Of a stretch of DNA of 64,000 nucleotides, positions 57,714 through 64,000 are shown one piece after another. The stretch lies in contig CP155565.1 in assembly GCA_039696685.1 (NCBI GenBank), positions 124,001-188,000 of the forward strand, read 5' to 3'. The translations under genes were made by a program, and so were the position numbers. Source of the stretch: Vibrio sp. CDRSL-10 TSBA (GTDB lineage Bacteria > Pseudomonadota > Gammaproteobacteria > Enterobacterales > Vibrionaceae). Positions within the stretch are counted from its first letter, which is position 1, and every line of letters starts with the position of its first letter. The notes under the pieces are model-generated. The model had not been told where the DNA came from and searched no databases. It worked only from the letters and a program-made list of their open reading frames with translations.

Positions 57714-60152
57714 ATCATGATTCGGCCCCGGCGCTCAATCGCCGGCTCATTCGCTGGAGCCTCAGCGAAATCCGCCATGGTCAGTTGTGGCCGATTTCAG
57801 TCGCGCTGACCCTGATCATTGCCTGTGTGTTCGCTCTGACAGCCTTGGCCGGACGAATGGAGCAGGTGGTCGTCAAACAGGGTAAAGATGCCCTCACGGC
57901 CGACAGCGTGTTTGTGTCGGCCAATCCGATACCGGACGCCTTAACCCAGCTTACCCAGCAGCAGGGCCTGGCTACTTCAGGCATGACCCGTTTTCGTACC
58001 ATGGCATTCAGTGACAGCGGTATGCAGCTAATTACAGTGAAAGCGGTGGACAGCCAGTATCCGCTGCGCGGTGAAATGCAGCTGTCAGACGGTGAGCAAA
58101 CTTATTCATACGTTAAGCCAGGCCAGATTTGGCTTGATGAACGTATTTTCTCTCAGCTTGGCGTTGAGATTGGCGATCAGATTACTGTTGGTGACGCGGA
58201 TTTTGTTGTCAACGGACGCATTGTTGAAGAACCGGGCCTGAGCTTTAACCCGTTCCAGCAAATGCCATCTGCTTTCATTCACCAGCAGGATGTCGAGCGT
58301 ACCGGTGCCTTGCAACTAGGCAGTCGGGTCCGCTTCAGCTTATTTATCAATGCGGACTCCCATCAGGTTGAGCAGCTCAAATCTGCCGTCGAGCTCTCAC
58401 CCAGTGATCGCTGGCTTGATCAGAACAGCGCCAGCCGCACCAATGAGGTGTTTGAACGCACGGAGCAGTATTTGTCACTGACGGTGGCAATTGTGATCAT
58501 CATGGCTGCTACGACCCTGGTACTGACTTGTCAGCACTATGTCTCAACCCGGGTTCGCACCATTGCCATGCTCAAAAGCCTGGGTGCGAGTAAACACTGG
58601 ATTCGGCGCTGGTTATCACTGCAGGTGCTGATGCTGCTCGCGTTTGCTTCGGTAATGGGCATAGTGATTGGCATCGGTCTGGAATATCTGCTGCGGGTGC
58701 CGCTGGTGGATTTGTTGCCCAATCCGTTACCGGGCTATGGTATTACCCCCGCACTGGTGGCTCTGGTTTCGAGTGTGTTGATTGCGGTACCTGCGTTGGG
58801 GATCCCGCTCGGGCACTTGCTCAGTGTCAGCGCGGTCAGTGTGATGCAACCTGCCCAAAAGCAGAGTCGTAAACGCTGGAATATCGCTCTGATTCTGGTG
58901 CCCTTAGTACCGATGTTGCTGGTCTACTGGCAAAACCGCCTGGTGTGGATCGTTCTGGCCGGTATTGTGGTGTTGTTTGCCGTTCTTGCGGTGTTGAGTG
59001 TCGCGATTACCCGCCTGCTCGCCAGGCTGCCTCTCAATACGTCAATGAAGCTGGCGTTAAGCCGTATTAACCGTTCCGGCACGGCGACAGGGATCCAGTT
59101 TGGCGCACTGGCGCTGTCGCTGATGTTGTTGGCGGTAATGTGGCTGGTGCGTACCGATTTGTTGTCAGACTGGCAGCGAACTCTGCCACCGGACGCGCCA
59201 AATGCGTTTGCGCTTAACATTGCCGAGTATGAAAAGGATGCTTATCTTGCGACGCTGGATGAAGCCGGGATTGCCCGTTTCGCAGGCGTTTCCAATCATT
59301 CGCGGCCGTCTGACCGAAATCAATGGCGTCGATGCCAAATCTCAGGCTCAGGGCGAAGAAGGGTCTGATGCACTGCGTCGTGAGCTTAATTTTACCTGGG
59401 GTGACAGCCTGCCAGAGTACAATGAGGTGCTATCCGGTCAGTGGACCAAGACCAATGGCGTCTCGGTTGAAGAGGATGTGGCGCGCGATCTTGGACTTAA
59501 GATCGGAGATACCCTGACGTTTGTCATAAACAGTCAGCGGTTTGAAGCTGTGGTTAATACCATTCGCCATGTGGAGTGGCGCGATATGAAGCCCAACTTC
59601 TATTTTATCTTCACGCCGGATGTGATGCGCGATATTGCCGGCAGCTGGCTGGTCAGTTTCCGGGTAGAAGCGAAAAACGATCCATTGCTTAATCAGCTGT
59701 CGCGCAGTCATCCGACGGTCAGTCTGCTCGATATTCGCTCGATGGGGGCCAAGATCCAGGATTTGCTGACGCAGATCGTCTGGTCGATTACCGTGTTGGC
59801 GGCTTTGGGTGTTGTCGCAGGGATCTTATTGATCTTCACGCTATTGCGACTCAGTTTGAGTCAGCGCCAGCAGGAGATTCAGCTCTACCGCACTCTGGGT
59901 GCCAGTCGCAAGCGGGTCACACGTACCATTTGGGCAGAATATGGCCTGATGGCGCTGGTTGCCGGCCTGGTTGCCAGCCTCAGCGCTGACGTCGTTGTCG
60001 CCAGTGTGATGAAATTTGGCTTTGATCTGACGCCATCGGTGCATTTTATGCTTTGGCTGATGCTTCCGTTTGTCACGTTTTGCACATTGGCGTTGGTGGT
60101 CAGCAGCCTGATCAAGCGGCTGTTAATCCCTATAAATAAAGCGTTTAACTAA
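57710..60152 (+). CDS. ybbP: ABC transporter permease YbbP (frameshifted)
   Basis: 813 residues after repair. FtsX/MacB-like permease with ten predicted helices: N-terminal helix (PISVALTLIIACVFALTALAG), periplasmic MacB-PCD-like domain (LSDGEQTYSYVKPGQIWLDERIFSQLGVEIGDQITVG), three helices, a second periplasmic domain, and C-terminal helices with YRTLGASRKRVTRTIWAEY. It pairs with YbbA; with TesA nearby, a role in moving lipids or hydrophobic compounds has been suggested but is unproven. The frame breaks at 59277-59281; removing one T from GTTTC gives GIARSQAFPIIRGRLTEING. Start ATG overlaps the ybbA stop. Confidence 0.9.
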
Positions 60153-60490
60153 AACCGAAGTGGCCGAACAGGTGAGTTATCCACAAAAACAGTGGATAAA
60201 GTTTGGGATAACTCGACCTGTTAATAACTTGTCGTTTCGTGCCAGCCTTGTGGGGCCGGAGGATCCCGCCAATGCGTTATGCACAAGGGGGTAAAAATTG
60301 GTTTTTCGCAATTATCAGTCAAGCATTTTTTTTCATTTTTTTGTCTTGATTTGTTCATGAAGTGATCTAAGCGCCTAAATGCACATACAATTAGAGGTGG
60401 TTATGAAAGGCATTGTTTTTGCGAGCTAAGACCGCGTAAAAAATGTGATTTTCATAGCGTTTTACAACCATTAGAATAAGCAGTGAATGA
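60153..60490. other. Intergenic region with nested inverted repeats and DnaA-box-like sequence
   Basis: AACAGGTGAGTTATCC (60167-60182) pairs with GGATAACTCGACCTGTT (60206-60222), 16 bp with one bulge. Nested within is TTATCCAC/GTGGATAA (60177-60184, 60192-60199). TTATCCACA (60177-60185) matches a DnaA box. It may be just the ybbP terminator. The rest is AT-rich with T runs and is probably the promoter of the next gene. Confidence 0.5.
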
Positions 60491-61954
60491 ATGACAATCG
60501 GCAGTGAAATGTTACAAGTATCCGAAAATTGTGTGTCACCCAGCGTTGCCATTATCGGTGGTGGTGTTGCGGGGGCTACCGCAGCAGTACATATGAGCGA
60601 GTTAGGGCTTGATGTATTGCTGATGGAAAAAGGTCCGGGGCTGGTCAACGGTCCGCCTATCTGTCACTTACATGCAGGTGGCAACCTGTATCGCGAGATC
60701 TCTTTGCAGCAGTGTATCGAGCTGTTGCGTCAGTCTATTGATACCGTGCGCCTTTATCCGCATACGCTCAATAAACGCCCGACAGTGATCGCCGTGCCGC
60801 ACTCTGATCCAGGCGTGCCGGATGATATCCTGCCGCGCCTGGGAGTGATTCAACGCGCTTATCAACAGCTGGTGGATGAAGACGCCCGCAACCAGGTATT
60901 AGGTTCTCCTGCCGATTACTACCAGACATTTGTGCGTGAAGATCTTGAACGCCTTGCCAAGCTGACTCAACCGGAGCATCCGGGTTCAATTGAAGAGTGG
61001 CTGATCCCATTTGCTCAGCACACCGACCTGGATACGCTTAAGTATCCGGTGATCGCGGTGCAGGAGTATGGCTGGAGTGTCTTTCGTCTTGCTGCCAGTG
61101 CTGAACTGGTGCTCGAGACGCTGCCAAACTGCCGGGTACTGACCCGTTCAACTTTGGTAGCGTGCGATTTTGTCGACGATCAATGGCAGTTGACCTATCT
61201 GGATGAACAGGGGATAACCCGCTATGCGGCCTGTGATTACCTGGTTAATGCCTGTGGTTTCGAAACCGGCAAACTGGACGATATGGCGCGTCAGCAGCGT
61301 CAGCGTCTGGTTGAGTTTAAGGCTGCTTATGTCACTCAGTGGCCGCAATGTCAGCAGGCCTGGCCGGAAGTCATCTTCCATGGCCCTCGTGGTACGCCGC
61401 AGGGGATGGCCCAGTTGACTCCATACGCCGATGGTGTGTTCCAGTTGCATGGCATGACTCAGGGCATTACTTTGTTCGATGACGGCCTGGTTGCCTCAAA
61501 CGGAAACTCTTCACAGCCAGAGTTACCTCAACATCTGGAAAACAAAATTACCCTTGGCTGGCAGCCGGAAGCGACTCAGGAACGTACTCAGCGTGCGATT
61601 GTGCATATGAGTCAGTTTGTCCCTGACTTCGCTCGTGCGGAAGTCGGCGGTAAGCCTCTGTTTGGCGCGCAGCAAATTCCGGGTGATGATGCCACACTGC
61701 GTGCGGCGGATGTGACTTTTGCCGGTCAGCATTATGCGCGTATCGAGGTCGTCAAAGGTTCTTCCGCGTTAGAAGCGGCAGAGAAAATTGTCGCGACCTG
61801 GAATCTAGTCAAGGCAAATCAGACCGGATCGATTGAAGATCTGCATCCGGTCAGCATGAGACTGACGGCTGAGCAGGTTGAACTCAAAGCGTTGCAACTG
61901 GCCGATGAACGCGGCTATCCGCGCGCGTTAGCCAAGGTGGTTGGCAGCGCATAA
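60491..61954 (+). CDS. FAD-dependent oxidoreductase
   Basis: 487 residues. N-terminal Rossmann motif VAIIGGGVAGATAAVHMSELGLDVLLMEKG, then PPICHLHAGGNLYREI, and the second FAD-contact DYLVNACGFETGKLDDMA. Near the C-terminus RIEVVKGSSALEAAEKIVATW. The fold resembles DAO/glutathione-reductase-type FAD proteins found in vibrios, but the substrate is unknown. The first ATG lacks a good ribosome-binding site, so the start could be the ATG at 60509. Confidence 0.8.
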   Translation: MTIGSEMLQVSENCVSPSVAIIGGGVAGATAAVHMSELGLDVLLMEKGPGLVNGPPICHLHAGGNLYREISLQQCIELLRQSIDTVRLYPHTLNKRPTVIAVPHSDPGVPDDILPRLGVIQRAYQQLVDEDARNQVLGSPADYYQTFVREDLERLAKLTQPEHPGSIEEWLIPFAQHTDLDTLKYPVIAVQEYGWSVFRLAASAELVLETLPNCRVLTRSTLVACDFVDDQWQLTYLDEQGITRYAACDYLVNACGFETGKLDDMARQQRQRLVEFKAAYVTQWPQCQQAWPEVIFHGPRGTPQGMAQLTPYADGVFQLHGMTQGITLFDDGLVASNGNSSQPELPQHLENKITLGWQPEATQERTQRAIVHMSQFVPDFARAEVGGKPLFGAQQIPGDDATLRAADVTFAGQHYARIEVVKGSSALEAAEKIVATWNLVKANQTGSIEDLHPVSMRLTAEQVELKALQLADERGYPRALAKVVGSA

Positions 61955-62063
61955 TGCAGCAGCCCAGATACAATGGGCTAGCGCCACTTAATGCGAGGAA
62001 GAACTTGTTTTAAATGCGGTGAGTCTAAGAATGCTTTGAGCTTAAGAATAATACATTAGTGAG

Positions 62064-62087
62064 AAAGCCCTGCTGAGCAGGGCTTTT
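62064..62087. terminator. Bidirectional terminator
   Basis: AAAGCCCTGC, TGA loop, GCAGGGCTTT, T: perfect 10-bp stem between the convergent FAD oxidoreductase and pxpC genes. Confidence 0.9.
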
Positions 62088-62135
62088 CTTTATCTGACAG
62101 CGCTTAATGATGCGCAATTAAGGTCAACGCCTTGC

Positions 62136-63065
62136 TCAATAACCAAAAAAGCGCGCCCACTGACACCACACTTCCTGCAAACCTTCCAAATCACCTTTGA
62201 CAAAGCGTACGCTCTGGCCGGGTTTGGCCTGAGCCAGGCGCGGCAAGTCGATTTTCGCGACACAACCGATTTTGGGATAACCGCCGATGGTCTGACGATC
62301 GTTGAGTAATACTATCGGTTGTCCGTCCGGCGGGAGTTGCACCGAGCCCAGCGCGATGCCTTCCGATAAAATCGGCTCCGATGGCGGATTGACCGCAGGT
62401 CCGGTGAGACGATAACCCATACGATCGGCGTGCTGGCTGACCGTAAAGGTACGGGTGAAAAAGGTATGGCGTGCCACATCACTAAAGGCTTCATTCTGGT
62501 AGCTCTCGATCACACGCAGGCGCAGTGGCAGATTGTAATCCGGTTTGAGACGAAACGTCATCTGCAGCGGTTTGTTATCCAGCGTGTGGGAGTCGAAATG
62601 CAGTCTATCGCCTACCTGCAGTGGCTGGCCATTGTGATGCAATCCACCTAATCCCTCTTTGGCGACGGTAGCAACGCTGCCTAGGTGAGGCCGGACATTA
62701 AAACCGCCGCGTACCGCCAGGTAAGCGCGCAGGCCGTTTTTCGGTAAGGCAAACTTGATACGCTGACCTTTATGCGCGCTGAACGTACACCAGTTAGTCA
62801 GGGGTGCGCCATCCAGTGTGGCGGCCAGATCGCCGCCTGTGATGGCGAGCTGGCAATCATGCTCTACCTCAAATTCCGCCTGCCCCAAGGTAATTTCCAA
62901 TACGGGCACGTTGGCCGGATTACCAAGCAGGTGATTGGCCCAGCTATAGGCATAATCATCCACCGGACCTGATTGCGTGATGCCGAGATGACTCAGACCA
63001 AAGCGACCGAAATCCTGGATCAGGCTGAGCTGGCCGGGTTTAATTGCTGTGATGAAACCGCTCAT
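62136..63065 (-). CDS. pxpC: 5-oxoprolinase subunit C (KipA-like)
   Basis: PxpC acts with PxpA and PxpB to open 5-oxoproline to glutamate using ATP. 309 residues of the biotin-dependent carboxyltransferase-like fold: SLIQDFGRFGLSHLGITQSGPVDDYAYSWANHLLGN, AVRGGFNVRPHLGSVATVAKEGLGG, SQHADRMGYRLTGP and LNDRQTIGGYPKIGCVAKIDLPRLAQAKPGQ. The ATG at 63065 overlaps the pxpB stop (ATGA). Confidence 0.92.
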   Translation of the reverse strand: MSGFITAIKPGQLSLIQDFGRFGLSHLGITQSGPVDDYAYSWANHLLGNPANVPVLEITLGQAEFEVEHDCQLAITGGDLAATLDGAPLTNWCTFSAHKGQRIKFALPKNGLRAYLAVRGGFNVRPHLGSVATVAKEGLGGLHHNGQPLQVGDRLHFDSHTLDNKPLQMTFRLKPDYNLPLRLRVIESYQNEAFSDVARHTFFTRTFTVSQHADRMGYRLTGPAVNPPSEPILSEGIALGSVQLPPDGQPIVLLNDRQTIGGYPKIGCVAKIDLPRLAQAKPGQSVRFVKGDLEGLQEVWCQWARFFGY

Positions 63066-63781
63066 GATGTGCGTCCCCACTGAAATTGTGCCGGGCTAAT
63101 TTCTCCTCCCAGATCGAGAAACTCTTCGCGGCTGATGGCGCGAAATTTGACCCGGGTTCCTATTTCCCAAAGCACCATAGGTGAGTGGTCGGGTGTAAAC
63201 AGCGGTTGCGGACAGTTGCCTATGATGTTCCAGCCACCGGGGGAGGCATTAGGGTAGACCGCGGTCTGATGTTCAGCGATGGCAACACTGCCTTTGGGTA
63301 AGCTGAGACGAGGTGAGGAATGGCGCGCGCGGCGCAGAGGCGTTGCGACTTCGGTCATAAAGGCAAAACCAGGCGCAAAGCCAATCGCACCCACGGTATA
63401 AGTGGGTTCGGTATGCAGGGCAATCACTTGATCGACATCCAGCCCCTGCTGCTGATAAAGGGCAAGATCGGGGCCGACGTCCGGATGATAGTAAACGGGC
63501 AGCTCGACTATTTCTGCGGTGCTCTTCTCCTGGCTAACCGCTTTATCGATGCAGACAATTACTCTTTTTAAAAAGTGTTTGCTGGAGATACGGTAGGGCA
63601 GGTAGTCGATTAAGATGGTTGTGTAAGATGGGGTGACATTCATGATGTAATCACCCAATGCCAAACGGATTCGTCTGGCGATGTCGCCGATAATCAGCGA
63701 AAGCGCGGCAATGGATTCGTTATCAAAACGAATCAGCAGACTGCTTTCGGCGACCGGCTCGATCGAATAATTGAGTTGCAA
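63062..63781 (-). CDS. pxpB: 5-oxoprolinase subunit B (KipI-like)
   Basis: About 239 residues of the KipI/cyclophilin-like allophanate-hydrolase-subunit fold: ESSLLIRFDN, HTEPTYTVGAIGFAPGFAFMTEV, RARHSSPRLSLPKGSVAIAEHQTAVYPNASPGGWNIIGNCPQPLF. The TTG at 63781 is the likely start. AAGGA lies seven bases upstream, and starting further up would overlap pxpA. The stop overlaps the pxpC start. Confidence 0.9.
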   Translation of the reverse strand: MQLNYSIEPVAESSLLIRFDNESIAALSLIIGDIARRIRLALGDYIMNVTPSYTTILIDYLPYRISSKHFLKRVIVCIDKAVSQEKSTAEIVELPVYYHPDVGPDLALYQQQGLDVDQVIALHTEPTYTVGAIGFAPGFAFMTEVATPLRRARHSSPRLSLPKGSVAIAEHQTAVYPNASPGGWNIIGNCPQPLFTPDHSPMVLWEIGTRVKFRAISREEFLDLGGEISPAQFQWGRTS

Positions 63782-63812
63782 TTGAAAATCCTTTTTCGTT
63801 TGATGGCCCGGT

Positions 63813-64000
63813 CTATAACAGATCCCGAACCCTGGCAATCAAGGCAATGGCCTCATCGTTATCGCCATGCACACATATGGTGTCTGCTTCAATCGGAATG
63901 ACAAAACCGTCCGCGCTGGTCACTTTGCCGTAATGGGCGATTTGCTGCACCTGACCGAGAATGTCATCTTCATTTTTTAGTACGGCATTAGCCATTGAGC
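63813..64000 (-). CDS. pxpA: 5-oxoprolinase subunit A (LamB/YcsF family), partial
   Basis: Only the last 60-odd codons are visible, and the gene continues past the right edge. The C-terminal motif ADTICVHGDNDEAIALIARVRDLL is typical of the LamB/YcsF family. The stop lies about 31 bp before pxpB, giving the usual pxpA-B-C order. Confidence 0.87.
   Translation of the reverse strand, partial: SMANAVLKNEDDILGQVQQIAHYGKVTSADGFVIPIEADTICVHGDNDEAIALIARVRDLL

Noticed and set aside
900..59281. Mass pseudogenisation of about 23 genes
   Set aside because: The breaks hit essential or central genes, share one tetranucleotide context, and no large deletions or insertion sequences accompany them. An artefact or modification effect explains them better than decay.
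22380..59281. Programmed ribosomal frameshifting at GAAAC
   Set aside because: The context lacks the usual slippery heptamers and stimulators, occurs in unrelated genes at random positions, and is present in both orientations relative to transcription (GAAAC in some sense strands, GTTTC in others).
60167..60222. Replication origin or chromosome II replication trigger site (crtS)
   Set aside because: Only one or two DnaA-box-like words, no iterons and no initiator gene nearby; kept only as a hairpin of interest.

Overview
The window looks like a Vibrio chromosome segment. The evidence is a vemP-secD2-secF2 locus (VemP is a Vibrio arrest peptide), ERIC elements of both full and short forms, a glycine-cleavage cluster arranged as I recall it on V. 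cholerae chromosome II (gcvP, gcvH and glyA divergent from an XRE-cupin regulator and gcvT), and many Vibrio-type c-di-GMP proteins. The moderate GC content would fit the fluvialis/furnissii side of the genus, but the species is a guess.

Layout. 1-900: tail of an unknown gene and an AT-rich stretch with hairpins and a short ERIC copy. 0.9-9.2 kb: nitronate monooxygenase, outer-membrane barrel, STAS protein, an unusual two-component pair, a chemoreceptor with a C-terminal sensor domain and a YidE/YbjL-type transporter. 9.8-16.5 kb: PanE-like reductase, thpR, small envelope proteins, ilvE and pldA. 16.9-20.3 kb: vemP-secD2-secF2. 20.7-23.7 kb: FMN split-barrel protein, a diguanylate cyclase and bluB. 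24.2-26.1 kb: an AT-richer LysR/nitroreductase pair followed by a possible Tn7/Tn5053-like transposon end. 26.4-30.9 kb: DEAD-box helicase, small proteins, a diguanylate cyclase and a cold-shock protein. 31.3-38.9 kb: glycine cleavage and serine/glycine interconversion genes. 39.1-43.5 kb: a GlyGly-CTERM protease and two c-di-GMP proteins. 43.9-50.6 kb: gsk, creA, a HAD phosphatase, cutA, a YjdF-like protein, a 2OG-Fe(II) oxygenase and a DnaJ-related protein. 50.9-60.2 kb: ABC-class ATPase, a degenerate GGDEF-EAL protein, fabV, tesA and ybbA-ybbP. 60.5-64 kb: an FAD oxidoreductase and the pxpABC 5-oxoprolinase operon, cut by the window edge.

How the genes work together. The gcv/glyA genes are probably co-controlled by the XRE-cupin protein through TTTCCTATAGGAAA-like sites. 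SecD2F2 synthesis is probably controlled by VemP stalling and a hairpin at the secD2 ribosome-binding site. YbbA and YbbP form one ABC transporter and PxpA, B and C one enzyme.

The most striking feature is not a gene. About 23 conserved genes are broken by small indels, and 22 of the breaks are repaired by removing one A (or T) from GAAAC/GTTTC to give GAAC/GTTC. GAAC/GTTC is the core sequence of Dnd-type DNA phosphorothioation in some enterobacteria. The simplest reading is a systematic consensus error at modified sites rather than gene decay. Affected genes are therefore annotated here as single CDSs across the break.
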